Notes under the pieces: model-generated
Told to the model about the DNA's origin: nothing
The model's database searches: none
What the model saw: only the letters and a program-made list of their open reading frames with translations
Shown: positions 51,801 to 61,993 of the stretch, one piece after another
How the letters are laid out: each line of letters opens with the position of its first letter
How positions within the stretch are numbered: position 1 is the stretch's first letter
Program-made: the position numbers and the translations under genes
Assembly (NCBI GenBank): GCA_049840515.1
Contig: JASGKW010000009.1
Location: 124,001-188,000, forward strand
Length of the DNA: 64,000 nt
Source of the DNA: Muricomes sp049840515
GTDB lineage: Bacteria; Bacillota; Clostridia; Lachnospirales; Lachnospiraceae
Reading direction: 5' to 3'

Positions 51801-54557
51801 TTAACTGTTAATACCCGCTAAAATTCCCTGTATTTTCTCCCTCTCCCTGCTTCCATTGGATGCAAACCGCAGAATTGGCAGTTCATATTTCCTTAAAATA
51901 TTATTTTTTAACGCATCCCGGCGCAATTGTTCCGGATTATTTTCATGAAAAGCAAAACCATCCACTTCAATCACAAAAGCACATTTTTTATCCTGCCTGT
52001 GAAATATAACAAAATCAAGTGAAGCTCTGTTGTTAACAAATCTCAACTCCTCAGGTGTAAGCAATTCCACGGTGTTCAGTAAATTTCGCAATAGCATTTC
52101 CTGTACATAGGTATAACACTGATATTCCGGCTGGGAAAAAATTTCTTCTAAAAGTACACGAATTCCCTCTTCGGATTGATATCTGGCATCAGGATTCATT
52201 TTATCCCTCAAAGAATTTAACTTGCTGGAGTACTGCCGGTAAAGCAAGTCAAAAACAGATACCACCTGACTCTGGATTATGTTTTCATCTAAAGTGCTAT
52301 ATTGAATATAACGGATTAAATCCCCTATGTTTTTTCCTTTTTTAAAAAACAGGTCATGGTCTGTTACCAGCACAAACTGCTTAACCGCCCGTGAAACAGC
52401 AACATTAATCATATTCGGGTCGTCCACAAAATTTATACCCTTCTGTCCTTCCCATGTGCCATCTAATACAGTAGACATGACCATAATATCCTTTTCTCTG
52501 CCCTGATATTTATGCACTGTATCGCTTTCAATATCTTCATTCAAAACTTCATGTGCTTTGTTCGCCTGTTTGCGGTATGGAGTGACAAATCCGACATTTT
52601 CATAATCCCTGGTCAGAACAGTGTCTTTCAAAACCTCCTCCACAATAACATCAAGCTCCCTCTGATTATAGGTTCCTTTCTTTTCCCCCCGCGTAACTTT
52701 TCTCATGTGATTTCCCTCGGAAGTCTTATAAAGCACAAGAGGACACTCCGACATATCTGGCTTAGTATACGGAATCAATTTTCCATCATAATATTTCTGG
52801 TTGCAGAATTCTATAATCTGCGGGTGGCAGCGGTAGTGCTCCCTCAAAATTTCGCAGGGCACTTTATCCTCATAAAGTCCCACAATGGAGGACAGTATGC
52901 TATCTGCAAAATAATTATAGGCGGAATGACACGGCTTTGTTTTCAATTTAGATTCAATTCCAGTATTCACAATCTGAGGAAGCTGCTTCACATCTCCCAC
53001 AATAATCACATTCCTGCAGCAAGAAAACACCAGTGAGCCAGTAATCAAGTCTACCTGGGAAGCTTCATCAATTATTACATAGTCCAATAAATAGTTCTGT
53101 GGTATGGAACGGCGCAGGGCATGAGTTGTACTGAGGATAACCGGATATCTTCCAATGAACTCCGAAAACTTTTTCTTAAAATTGCTTTTATTAAAATCAA
53201 CTTCAGGCAGGCTGCTGTGACTTTCATATAGATATCTGCGAAACAATTTCTCAGAATATTTCTGATGTTTCACAGTCAATTTATCAAAAGATGCGCTATC
53301 CAGTTTGTTTTCTAAAGTATCTATTTCATTTCCCAGTATCAGCACCTGCTGCTTGTAGAATTCCTTTTGGAGCATTAACAAGACAGATACATCCTGCGGG
53401 TTCAATTTTTTCAAATCAAATATTCCATATTTGAAAAGCAGTTTTAGCCTGTAAAAAAATCTGTTAGATATCTTCCCCTCCTGCGCCAACGTTGTGTCTG
53501 CCAGAAATGAAATAATTCGGTCAGGGGTTGCCTTAAATAAAGGAAGTCTGCCTATCTCCTCAACATCCTGCCGCGCATAATATTCTTCAAAATGTTCCTG
53601 CTCCAATTCCCAGGCGCGCAGTTCCTGCTGTAACTGCGCTTTCTTCCTGTCCAGTTTCAGTAGTTGATTGAGTTCAATATTTAAGGTTTTGATTTGCTGA
53701 ATCAGGTCTTCTTTTTCCTCTTCACAATCCCAGCCCTCCACCTTGACTGACGGCATATTTTCAAAAAACAGCTCCTGATTACTCATTTTGCCCAAAAGCG
53801 CTGTCAAAAAACCGTAACCCTGCTTTTCCATTTTTTCAATAACATTCTTTACCGCTTCATTATTGTTGGACACTACAGCCACACTTTTTCCCTGAACAGC
53901 TATAAGATTTGCAATAATATTGAGTATTGTCTGAGTCTTTCCAGTTCCGGGCGGCCCCTCAATAACCGAAATAGAACTTTTGAGGGCATTTTCCAGCGCG
54001 GCTTTCTGGCTCAGGTTAAATCTAAAAGGAAAAATAGTATTATCATTGTCAGGTGAATTTGTTTTGATTGCCTGCCGGTTCAGATAACTGCTCAGCACAC
54101 TTTCAGGATGAACAAAATCAATCTGTTCCATTTCTTTTTCCAGAAAAGCTTTCTCAGGTCCATTTGATGTATATTGAGAAATATCTTTCAGGTATTCCAG
54201 AAGCCCCTGTGCGTCCTGACTTTTAACGCCATTTTCAATCATCGAAAAAGATTTCCGTCTAACCGTGAGGATGTTCCCATCACTTTTAATTATCCGAACC
54301 CACTCCCCAAAATCGAGGATACATTTGGGTTCACAAACTGGCACATTGTCCACAAATGCAATGCTGCCATTTAATTCAATTATTTGAGGATTACTTATAA
54401 CAGACACATTATCCTCACTATAAGAATAACTCTTTTCTTTTTCTTTATATGTAACCTGTACCTTTTTAGTTTCAGGGCTGTGCTCAAAACTTCTTATTTC
54501 ACAAGTCTTGTCTTCCCCCTTAATCAAAATTACTGTTTTTTCTATGTCTATATTCAT
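51801..54557 (-). CDS. DNA2/NAM7-type SF1 helicase with C-terminal nuclease-like domain
   Basis: 918 aa. Walker A GPPGTGKTQTILNIIANL at 201-209, an inserted coiled-coil region (residues about 270-400), Walker B YVIIDEASQVDLITG, motif III GDVKQLPQIV, and C-terminal motifs HKYQGREKDIMVMS and INVAVSRAVKQFVLVTD. After the helicase, residues about 840-918 (RASLDFVIFHRQDKKCAFVI, EVDGFAFHENNPEQLRRDAL) fit a DUF2726/Vsr-like PD-(D/E)xK nuclease module, with Asp, then E-V-D and a following His and Arg. Such helicase-nuclease fusions are common in defence and DNA-repair islands, but the role here is inference. Start ATG 54555-54557. Confidence 0.85.
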   Translation of the reverse strand: MNIDIEKTVILIKGEDKTCEIRSFEHSPETKKVQVTYKEKEKSYSYSEDNVSVISNPQIIELNGSIAFVDNVPVCEPKCILDFGEWVRIIKSDGNILTVRRKSFSMIENGVKSQDAQGLLEYLKDISQYTSNGPEKAFLEKEMEQIDFVHPESVLSSYLNRQAIKTNSPDNDNTIFPFRFNLSQKAALENALKSSISVIEGPPGTGKTQTILNIIANLIAVQGKSVAVVSNNNEAVKNVIEKMEKQGYGFLTALLGKMSNQELFFENMPSVKVEGWDCEEEKEDLIQQIKTLNIELNQLLKLDRKKAQLQQELRAWELEQEHFEEYYARQDVEEIGRLPLFKATPDRIISFLADTTLAQEGKISNRFFYRLKLLFKYGIFDLKKLNPQDVSVLLMLQKEFYKQQVLILGNEIDTLENKLDSASFDKLTVKHQKYSEKLFRRYLYESHSSLPEVDFNKSNFKKKFSEFIGRYPVILSTTHALRRSIPQNYLLDYVIIDEASQVDLITGSLVFSCCRNVIIVGDVKQLPQIVNTGIESKLKTKPCHSAYNYFADSILSSIVGLYEDKVPCEILREHYRCHPQIIEFCNQKYYDGKLIPYTKPDMSECPLVLYKTSEGNHMRKVTRGEKKGTYNQRELDVIVEEVLKDTVLTRDYENVGFVTPYRKQANKAHEVLNEDIESDTVHKYQGREKDIMVMSTVLDGTWEGQKGINFVDDPNMINVAVSRAVKQFVLVTDHDLFFKKGKNIGDLIRYIQYSTLDENIIQSQVVSVFDLLYRQYSSKLNSLRDKMNPDARYQSEEGIRVLLEEIFSQPEYQCYTYVQEMLLRNLLNTVELLTPEELRFVNNRASLDFVIFHRQDKKCAFVIEVDGFAFHENNPEQLRRDALKNNILRKYELPILRFASNGSREREKIQGILAGINS

Positions 54558-54696
54558 CCGGTTGTATCCTTTGTAAAATTCTTATTCTTAATGAAAGTTT
54601 TCTGCCAGACAGCAAATGAAGACAAGTTGTATCAGGCATTGACAGCAGTAATCTTTCCCGCTATAGTAATGGTTGAATCTTTATTCGGGAGGTCCT

Positions 54697-55902
54697 ATGA
54701 AAAATTGGAAAGTTAAATTTGCTCTTCTCGGAGTGGGGCAGGCAGTATCCATGCTGACAAGTTCCATTCTTCAAATATCCCTTGTGTGGTATCTCACTCA
54801 AAAAACATTATCACCCACCATTGTCACCATGTCCACTCTGGCAGGATATCTGCCGCGGGCAGTACTGGGGCTTTTTACCGGGGTCTTCATCGACCGCTTT
54901 GACAGAAAGAAAGTTTTAATTTATGCAGATATGATCATCGCCCTTGCCGCTTTGGTTTTGGCGGGAGCCGCTTTATTTGGAGATATCCCAATATGGCTCA
55001 TTTTTGCAATGCTCTGTGTGCGCTCAGTAGGCGCTGCTTTCCATACACCCACACTCAATGCAGTCGTGCCCACTATGGTTCCTAAAGAAGCATTGACCCG
55101 CTGTGCCGGAATCACCCAGGGCTTTGAATCTGTATCTCTCATCTTAAGTCCTGCACTGGCAGCATTCCTCTTTAATGTGTGGAATTTGAGCACCATTATC
55201 CTGTTGGATGTGGTTGGAGCTGCGGCGGCCATCACAATTGTAATCATTCTCCCCATCATGCGGTATGCGTCTGAGGGAGAGCAGGCTTCACTTCACATTT
55301 GGCAGGATACCAAGGAAGGCTTTGCCGTCATCCGAAATGTGACTGGCCTTACAGCCGTTATGATTATCAGCACATTGTATGCTTTTATCTATTTTCCCAT
55401 TGGCTCTATGTACCCTCTTATGACCATGGCTTACTTTGGCGGGGGTGTCAACGAATCCAGTATTGTAGAAATTGCATTTTCGTCAGGTACGCTGCTTGGT
55501 TCCTTCCTGCTGGGTGTGCTGGGAAACAGAATCCGCAGATTGGGAGGAATAACCGCCTCCATCGGCTGTTATGGACTGGGACTTATCGCAGCAGGTCTGC
55601 TTCCGCCCAGCGGATTGAAACCTTTTGTTGTACTATCCGTTCTTATGGGCTTTACTCTGCCCTTCTTCTACGGACTTCGAACAGCCATCCTGCAGACCAA
55701 TGTTCCCGGAGAATACCTGGGACGCGTGCTCTCCCTTGCATACAGTGTGAGCCTGTTTGCATCACCCTTAGGTCTGCTTTTCGGAGGAACCCTCTCCGAA
55801 ATCATGGGAGTAAATATCTGCTTTTTCATCGCCGGCATATTGTCCGTATGCCTCGCGGCCGCCATGCTCTTAACCCCATCGGTTAGAAAAAGTCAGCTAT
55901 AA
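54697..55902 (+). CDS. MFS efflux transporter
   Basis: 401 aa from ATG 54697 (GGGAGGTCCT upstream). MKNWKVKFALLGVGQAVSML, GLFTGVFIDRFDRKKVLIYAD (A motif), AAFHTPTLNAVVPTMVPKEA and FYGLRTAILQTNVPGEYLGRV show the MefA/MacB-independent antiporter (DHA3) subclass that exports macrolides and related drugs; whether it gives resistance cannot be told. It is divergent from the helicase gene (139 bp apart). Confidence 0.85.
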   Translation: MKNWKVKFALLGVGQAVSMLTSSILQISLVWYLTQKTLSPTIVTMSTLAGYLPRAVLGLFTGVFIDRFDRKKVLIYADMIIALAALVLAGAALFGDIPIWLIFAMLCVRSVGAAFHTPTLNAVVPTMVPKEALTRCAGITQGFESVSLILSPALAAFLFNVWNLSTIILLDVVGAAAAITIVIILPIMRYASEGEQASLHIWQDTKEGFAVIRNVTGLTAVMIISTLYAFIYFPIGSMYPLMTMAYFGGGVNESSIVEIAFSSGTLLGSFLLGVLGNRIRRLGGITASIGCYGLGLIAAGLLPPSGLKPFVVLSVLMGFTLPFFYGLRTAILQTNVPGEYLGRVLSLAYSVSLFASPLGLLFGGTLSEIMGVNICFFIAGILSVCLAAAMLLTPSVRKSQL

Positions 55903-55913
55903 AACATATATGA

Positions 55914-55948
55914 GGCAGAGTGGGTCTTTTTTAGATTCACTCTGTCGC
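55914..55948 (+). terminator. Weak terminator hairpin after the MFS gene
   Basis: GGCAGAGTG and CACTCTGTC form a 9-bp stem with a G-T pair over a 15-base loop; only CGCTTTAAAAC follows. Confidence 0.35.
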
Positions 55949-56010
55949 TTTAAAACATCATAGTTATTATTTCTTCTTACTTTCAATTTTATGACATCGC
56001 TCTAAAATAC

Positions 56011-56904
56011 TCAAGCACATCCCTGGGCAGATATACACAGTTCAATAAACGCCTGCATCAGCGGGCTGACCCATTTATTTTCATGGTGGGCGCATACAGC
56101 CGAAATCCTGGCTTCAGATATATCTGTCTCTATTTCCACAAGTTCTCCCCGCTCCAACTCCTCCTGCACTGTAAATTTAGGAAGAAATGATATCCCAACA
56201 TTATTCTTCACCAAATTTTTAATGGTAGGTATGCTCCATAATTCAATGGTGTGGTCCAAAACTATGGATTTTTCGCGGAGATACTGTTCAAATATCTGTC
56301 TGAAAATGCAGTTCTTTTCATTGATTATAAACGGAACAGAAATTTTCTGGTCAGGCCGAATAAAATCTGAGTGCACTTCTCTCAATTCCGGTGAGGATAC
56401 AAGGGCCAGAGGATACTCACCCAAAGAGTAAGTTATCAGCTTCGTGCCAAACCCTCCCACATCCTCATAAAAAATGCCGAGGTCCAGTTTTCCATTGAGC
56501 AATTCATCCCGAATCTCATAACAATTCATAGACTTTAGAAAAAGGCGCGCCTTGGGAGCCAGTTCATGAAATTGTTTCAGCATGCCAGGCAATTTATAGC
56601 ACAACTGTGTTTCCGCCACTCCAATAATCAAATCCCCCTGACACTCCGACAAATCATTTTCAAACTGTTTCAGTTTATTGATTGATGCGAGCACCTCGTC
56701 GACATATGGTATTAACTGCAAACCTGCCTTTGTTAAAACCATTCTGCGCCCCACTTTTTCAAACAATTGAGCCGATAACTCCTGCTCAAGCTGATTCATC
56801 TGAAACGTAATCGTGGACTGTGTGTAATTCAGTTTCTTTGCCGCTTTTGTAAAACTGCCCTCATCAACAATTGTCTTAAATGTATCTAAATATTTAACGT
56901 TCAT
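56011..56904 (-). CDS. LysR-family regulator
   Basis: 297 aa. MNVKYLDTFKTIVDEGSFTK, AAKKLNYTQSTITFQMNQLE at the N-terminus; effector domain with DLIIGVAETQLCYKLPGML and VKNNVGISFLPKFTV. It is divergent from the LysE-type exporter (187 bp) and most probably controls it, as is usual for LysR-LysE pairs. Confidence 0.88.
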   Translation of the reverse strand: MNVKYLDTFKTIVDEGSFTKAAKKLNYTQSTITFQMNQLEQELSAQLFEKVGRRMVLTKAGLQLIPYVDEVLASINKLKQFENDLSECQGDLIIGVAETQLCYKLPGMLKQFHELAPKARLFLKSMNCYEIRDELLNGKLDLGIFYEDVGGFGTKLITYSLGEYPLALVSSPELREVHSDFIRPDQKISVPFIINEKNCIFRQIFEQYLREKSIVLDHTIELWSIPTIKNLVKNNVGISFLPKFTVQEELERGELVEIETDISEARISAVCAHHENKWVSPLMQAFIELCISAQGCA

Positions 56905-57090
56905 ATCCGCCCCATCACTTCAATATAATCAAACCTTTAATTCAAATACTTCACATTTTTAAAATGCACTTGTGATGCTATAATAACACTCAGATGACAG
57001 TTTTTCAACACTGATTCATTTGAGTAAATCGAATTTGTTTTGTTGCAGTTGTTTTCCACAGCTATATTAAATTTCCAGGAGGTCACAGAC

Positions 57091-57672
57091 ATGAATTTTT
57101 CTATGCTTTTCTCTTATACATTTCTAACTGCTTACACACCAGGGCCAAATAATATTATGGCTATGACAAATGCAAGCCGTGATGGTATGAAACGCTCAAT
57201 TCCATTTTTATGGGGCATTTTTTCGGGATTTGCAATTGTAATGACAGCCTGTGCTGCTTTTACATCCCTGCTCTACAAATTTATCCCTGCAATCAGACCT
57301 GTCATGGTATGGTTAGGTGCAGCTTATATTTTGTGGCTGGCATGGACAGTCTGGAGGGATAAACCCGGCAAAAAGAAAAAAGGCATGACACAAACCAATT
57401 CATTTGCATCAGGAATGCTCCTGCAGTTTGTCAATATAAAAATAATTCTATATGGAATTACAGCAATGTCATCCTATATTCTCCCCTATTACCACGGAGC
57501 GCTCACCATCGAACTTTTCGCACTGCTTTTATGTCTTATCGGCACATCCGGATGCGTTTGCTGGGCTTTTTTCGGGGCCGCATTTGAAAAACTATTTACC
57601 AAATACCGCAGACAGGTAAATGCCATCATGGCTTTGCTGCTCGTATACTGCGCGGTATCCCTTTTCTTATAA
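57091..57672 (+). CDS. LysE-family amino acid exporter
   Basis: 193 aa from ATG 57091 (AGGAGG 8 bp upstream; the frame from 57040 is longer without a site). Six helices and the family motif TAYTPGPNNIMAMTNASRDG, then FLWGIFSGFAIVMTACAAF and FVNIKIILYGITAMSSY. LysE/RhtB/EamB-type exporters send out amino acids such as cysteine, threonine or lysine; substrate not predictable. Paired with the divergent LysR. Confidence 0.88.
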   Translation: MNFSMLFSYTFLTAYTPGPNNIMAMTNASRDGMKRSIPFLWGIFSGFAIVMTACAAFTSLLYKFIPAIRPVMVWLGAAYILWLAWTVWRDKPGKKKKGMTQTNSFASGMLLQFVNIKIILYGITAMSSYILPYYHGALTIELFALLLCLIGTSGCVCWAFFGAAFEKLFTKYRRQVNAIMALLLVYCAVSLFL

Positions 57673-57674
57673 GA

Positions 57675-58049
57675 TTAAGTTAATTTGCCTCTTTTTGATA
57701 TTTCATTCTCCAGAAAATCTTTAGCAATAATCATCGCTCTTATAGTAGGAGAGAACCGTCTATATTGACTGGTTCCCTCCTCATACTTAATCTGAGCTTT
57801 TTTAGTTTTACTTATAATTGAAAGGACCGGCGGCAGTGCTTTCTCCAAGTCCGATTTCGTGTACATTTTCACATTATCCGAACCCGCTATCAAATCCTTT
57901 GAAATATATAAAGCCTTAATTCGATTCTTCAAAAGAGTATGCTGTGATACTCCCGGGGCAAACTTTAGTTGCATCTTCTCACAGTTCATAATTGTAGAAG
58001 ACATGAATTTCAAAGCATCATTCAATTCCTTCTCTGAGTAATTTTCCAC
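57675..58049 (-). CDS. Hypothetical protein with internal duplication
   Basis: 124 aa. Two similar halves: YSEKELNDALKFMSSTIMNC with LLKNRIKALYISKDLI, and YTKSDLEKALPPVLSIISKT with FSPTIRAMIIAKDFL. Both contain an AL-x5-S-I/T-I pattern, a K-x-Q-x-K-x-(E/P)-G stretch (QLKFAPGVSQ and QIKYEEGTSQ) and a final I-x-A-K/S-K-D-F/L. No known family recognised, no signal peptide or membrane helix. It is convergent with the LysE gene (stop codons 2 bp apart). I cannot assign a function. Confidence 0.75.
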   Translation of the reverse strand: MENYSEKELNDALKFMSSTIMNCEKMQLKFAPGVSQHTLLKNRIKALYISKDLIAGSDNVKMYTKSDLEKALPPVLSIISKTKKAQIKYEEGTSQYRRFSPTIRAMIIAKDFLENEISKRGKLT

Positions 58050-58114
58050 ACATTTATCCTCTAACTTCCTAATCTACTATATTACTATTAAAGCAACTAT
58101 GCTTTAAACATCCT

Positions 58115-58585
58115 CTAAATCGAGCCCGCTTCCTCAAGCTCCCTGATAATAATTTTCTTCATCTTCATCAGAGCCTGCACCTGAGTATCCGTCCTGGTCA
58201 ACTCTCCAATATTATAAGGAACTATCTGCCAGGATAAGCCAAACTTATCCTTAACCCAGCCACACTGCTCAGACTCCTTGACATAAGATAACTTGTCCCA
58301 GAAATAGTCAATCTCGTCCTGGTCTTCACACTCAATTGTCATTGATATCGCCTCATTAAAATGGAAGTATGGGCCACCATCTAAAGCAAGATACTTCTGT
58401 CCGTTCAGTGTAAATTCAGCAGTAACAATTTTGCCAGACATACCCACAAAATGCTCATCAAGAGATTCGTCAGGATATCTGACGATGGTTTGTATGCTGG
58501 AATCGGGGAATATCGTTGTGTAATAATTAATCGCTTCCTCACAGTTATTATCACCAAACCAAAGTGATGGTATAATCTTTTTCAT
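58115..58585 (-). CDS. VOC-superfamily protein (PhnB-like)
   Basis: 156 aa. SLWFGDNNCEEAINYYTTIF at the N-terminus, YLALDGGPYFHFNEAISMTI, and WVKDKFGLSWQIVPYN near the C-terminus are typical of the PhnB / 3-demethylubiquinone-methyltransferase-like VOC family. These usually bind metal; a role in methyltransfer is historic annotation and not supported. It lies 11 bp upstream in map coordinates of the end of the large helicase gene, i.e. just after it on the minus strand. Confidence 0.85.
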   Translation of the reverse strand: MKKIIPSLWFGDNNCEEAINYYTTIFPDSSIQTIVRYPDESLDEHFVGMSGKIVTAEFTLNGQKYLALDGGPYFHFNEAISMTIECEDQDEIDYFWDKLSYVKESEQCGWVKDKFGLSWQIVPYNIGELTRTDTQVQALMKMKKIIIRELEEAGSI

Positions 58586-58596
58586 TGGGGACCTCC

Positions 58597-61500
58597 TTAT
58601 ATTTCTTTACTCTTATTTTTACCACATATCCTATATGCATCAGAAAAATATTTTCTTGAAGCCCATTTTGATTCGTCTCCCACAATATAAAGGTCATTTT
58701 TTGCTCTAGTAACCGCAACATTTAAAATATTAGGTTTATTACTAGCCCATTCAACAGCACCATTACCCCTATCTCCAGAACCTACTCCCAAACAAATAAT
58801 AACAGTTTCTGCCTCCTTACCTTGAAAGGTATGTATTGTTCCAATGTTAGAGTAAATCCACGAATGAACTGCTTTCTTACATATTGAGTCCTCTTGTTTA
58901 CATAGTTTATGATACAGAAAATCATTCTCTCGTAAATACTTAATAATTCCTACCCTCACACTCCGAAAAGGACTTATTATAAAAAGAGAGGGAATATTAT
59001 CATCCGCCTTTTGCCATGCCTCCTTAAACTTTTTTATTATAAGAGGTAAAACTTCCTCAATTTGCGCAGACACAAAATGCTTATTTTCTCCTTTTCCTTT
59101 TACATCAATCCAAATACAATTTGTATCTTCAGAGATTTTTGTGGCAAAAATCATCTTATCGTTATAAGCAATTCTATTTGCAATATCAAATATTTTGCGC
59201 TGACATCTTCCATGAACGAGTAGAGGTGAACCAATATTAAATTCTTTCCCTTCTATGGAACGTATACCCACATATCTATTTGATTCATCTGCAAGGCTTT
59301 GTACACTAGTCTCTTTACTTGCAATAAAATCAGTCTGGTCAAAATACCTCTTCAAAAATGCTATGGTTCTATCATGGATTGTAATAACAGGCTCAATTTG
59401 CAATGGATCACCAACTACAATTGCCCTTTGAGACCTCCAAATAGCACCCACAGCAGATTGAGGTAAAGCTTGACCCGCTTCATCTATAAGTAAAAGTCCG
59501 AACTCTTCCTTACCAATATTCTTCAAAAATCTTCCAACAGATGCAAAAGTGGTCGAAATAACCGGAACCACAAGCATAAAGCTCTGAAATAATATTCCCG
59601 AAAATGTCTTAGATGCTATATTATCTAAATTTTCTCTCAATATTTTGTTAAAAGCATCCAACTGGATTCGCATTTGAAAAGAATTCTCTATAAATGCCTT
59701 ATGCAAATTCATTGCTTCCAAAAAAAGTGTTTCACGTAACTTATTTAAATCTTCTCCATTCCATGGAGCTATATTTTGTGCTTCGTCACGAAATTCTTCT
59801 GTATTCATTCCAGTTAAATTATGTAAAAACTCTTCATCTGGTAAAATCATATTATATTTCTTTACTAATTGTTCTGTTTTTTCTTTACACTCCGATATTT
59901 GTTGATTATATTTCATTATCTGTTCTTCAAGTTTGTTCTTTTGAACTAAAATATTTTTAAGAGAACTTTCTATCTTTTCTATTTCATTTCGAACCACGAG
60001 TTTCTGTTTTAAAACATTTACAATATCCTCTTCAATACATTTATATTGTTGTATTAATTCATGTTTAGCTTTAAAAAAATATTTAATTGTAAAAAATGCT
60101 GTATGTTCTTGTATTTCTTGTTTTTGGATGGAGTATTTCTCCAATAACCTGTTTAACTCTAAAAACTCCTTATCACATTCCCCTTTTCTGCCAGATAATT
60201 GTGTATAAGTGTTTATTTGTTTTTCATATTCTGTTTCAATTTTCTTTTTTTCTTTAGATAAATTCCTTATATCTGCTAATCGTTGATAGCATTCCTCCAG
60301 TTCCTCATATTTCTCTTCTACACTTTGATAAACTTGAATAAAATTATTCTTGGCATTCTCCCAATTTTTTACACATTGCTCTGCTGTTCTTTTATTCTTC
60401 CCAGTATGCAGTTCTCTTAAATATCTGTTAAAATCAAATTTATCATCCTCTTCAGATTTAAGGGGCCAAAATCCCTCCATAAACTTTATGCAATTTCTTT
60501 TGTTCCCCAATGCAGCGGCACAAAGCCCCCATGTCTCTCTATTTAAAATCTGATTCGAAATCTCATTAAAATATGTGTATTTGCCCACATAATCTTCTTT
60601 AATACTTGATTCCTCAGGCATTTCTAGGGTTATATTTTTTACTGCTGCATTATTATTAGAAGCTACCAATATTCCATACTTTTTTAATCTAGAATCTATA
60701 TCTTTTATATTATTAGAAAAACCATTATATGCCACGCTTCCTATATCACATGTGAATGCATCATCTGGCTTATCATATTCACAGAGCACTTTTGCCCGTT
60801 CCACAATGTTTGCTGCTATGATATCCCTAAGAAGTGTAGTTTTTCCAGTTCCAGGGGGCCCATTTACCGAAAAAATAGATGAACTAAATTCCTCTTTATC
60901 CATAGCAATATTAACCGCAACTTGCTGCATACTTCTCAATGAATGTCCACTGGGCCATTTACCATAGGGCAGCTTTTGAGGATTAAAAACTTTAAAGAGC
61001 TGTTCTGTATTATTCTCAATATCTATACGCTCCCTAACATTATGATTAAGATATTCTTCTAATACCGTTCCATAATTACCTTTACTAACATCATCACTTA
61101 CTCTTTCTAAGTCTCGGACATAAAAACTGTTCAATAAGTCATTTGCTTTAATCAGCTCATCAACCTGCTTGTTCTCATCTTCTATCTCCTCATCTTTTTC
61201 GGTTTTCTGTAACTTATTACCAATTACACAATCAATTCGCATCCATTGAGAATCAAACCGTATATTCCAACCTATTCTGTTACTTATTTTTTCTAATATC
61301 TCATGAAATGATTTATAGTTGAAAAGTTCTTTCTGATTTAAAAGTTCAAAAAATAAGCTTCTTTCATATTCTTGAAAATCTTCATCCCATTTTTTAATAC
61401 TTATCTCTTTATTCTTCACTCTGGATATTGCCCATGGAAAGGATGATATTCTAAAACTTAATTTATCGAATGTCTTATCCGGATTGATACGCAACTTGCA

Positions 61501-61776
61501 AAAACAACTAGCATCATTGCTGTCATCATAAAATTCATCCTGAGCATCTAATTGTTCTGCTATTACCTCTAATGCGCTGGTTACTTTAAAAATACCCAAA
61601 TAAACCTCATAATATCTCACCATTTTTCCTGCCGGAATATTATCTTTTTCTAACTTGTCAAAGTTATCACTATTATTTATGTAATATGTCCTTATATTTT
61701 CGTTATGCTGTTCCTCCAATATATATGGATAAAAATGTTCCAACTTATGCCAATATTGTATTGTTTTTAAGTCCAT
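58597..61776 (-). CDS. Large DNA2/NAM7-type SF1 helicase
   Basis: 1059 aa. N-terminal domain of unknown type (residues 1-290; WHKLEHFYPYILEEQ... GIFKVTSALEVIAEQL), Walker A GPPGTGKTTLLRDII at 306-314, a long Glu/Lys-rich coiled coil about 470-640 (YEELEECYQRLADIRNLSKE), Walker B LLIDEAGQALPQSAVGAI, motif GDPLQIEPVI, and the C-terminal GTIHTFQGKEAETVIICLG and ILNVAVTRAKNDLYIVGDES. No nuclease motif is apparent. AT-richer and more Lys/Asn-rich than the flanking housekeeping genes. It may function in nucleic-acid defence or RNA/DNA metabolism; I infer this only from architecture and neighbourhood. Confidence 0.85.
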   Translation of the reverse strand: MDLKTIQYWHKLEHFYPYILEEQHNENIRTYYINNSDNFDKLEKDNIPAGKMVRYYEVYLGIFKVTSALEVIAEQLDAQDEFYDDSNDASCFCKLRINPDKTFDKLSFRISSFPWAISRVKNKEISIKKWDEDFQEYERSLFFELLNQKELFNYKSFHEILEKISNRIGWNIRFDSQWMRIDCVIGNKLQKTEKDEEIEDENKQVDELIKANDLLNSFYVRDLERVSDDVSKGNYGTVLEEYLNHNVRERIDIENNTEQLFKVFNPQKLPYGKWPSGHSLRSMQQVAVNIAMDKEEFSSSIFSVNGPPGTGKTTLLRDIIAANIVERAKVLCEYDKPDDAFTCDIGSVAYNGFSNNIKDIDSRLKKYGILVASNNNAAVKNITLEMPEESSIKEDYVGKYTYFNEISNQILNRETWGLCAAALGNKRNCIKFMEGFWPLKSEEDDKFDFNRYLRELHTGKNKRTAEQCVKNWENAKNNFIQVYQSVEEKYEELEECYQRLADIRNLSKEKKKIETEYEKQINTYTQLSGRKGECDKEFLELNRLLEKYSIQKQEIQEHTAFFTIKYFFKAKHELIQQYKCIEEDIVNVLKQKLVVRNEIEKIESSLKNILVQKNKLEEQIMKYNQQISECKEKTEQLVKKYNMILPDEEFLHNLTGMNTEEFRDEAQNIAPWNGEDLNKLRETLFLEAMNLHKAFIENSFQMRIQLDAFNKILRENLDNIASKTFSGILFQSFMLVVPVISTTFASVGRFLKNIGKEEFGLLLIDEAGQALPQSAVGAIWRSQRAIVVGDPLQIEPVITIHDRTIAFLKRYFDQTDFIASKETSVQSLADESNRYVGIRSIEGKEFNIGSPLLVHGRCQRKIFDIANRIAYNDKMIFATKISEDTNCIWIDVKGKGENKHFVSAQIEEVLPLIIKKFKEAWQKADDNIPSLFIISPFRSVRVGIIKYLRENDFLYHKLCKQEDSICKKAVHSWIYSNIGTIHTFQGKEAETVIICLGVGSGDRGNGAVEWASNKPNILNVAVTRAKNDLYIVGDESKWASRKYFSDAYRICGKNKSKEI

Positions 61777-61993
61777 TTTTCTTTCCCCTCTTTAGTAAAT
61801 AATGTTCTAAAATGAAACTCATATATATTTTTATATCGGTATTAATGTGAATATCGACATAATAAACCTAATTTATCATCAATTATATAATATATCTGAT
61901 AACATTATACAACCAAACAAAGTTTTTATAAAGAATGTCTTAAAAGTTCTTCTTCATAGCTATCATAGAAGATTCTCATTTACAGACTTTTCT

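Noticed and set aside
57001..57090. LysR binding site before the LysE gene
   Set aside because: A weak T-N11-A-like palindrome (ATTCATTTGAGTAAAT) is present, but too degenerate to call.
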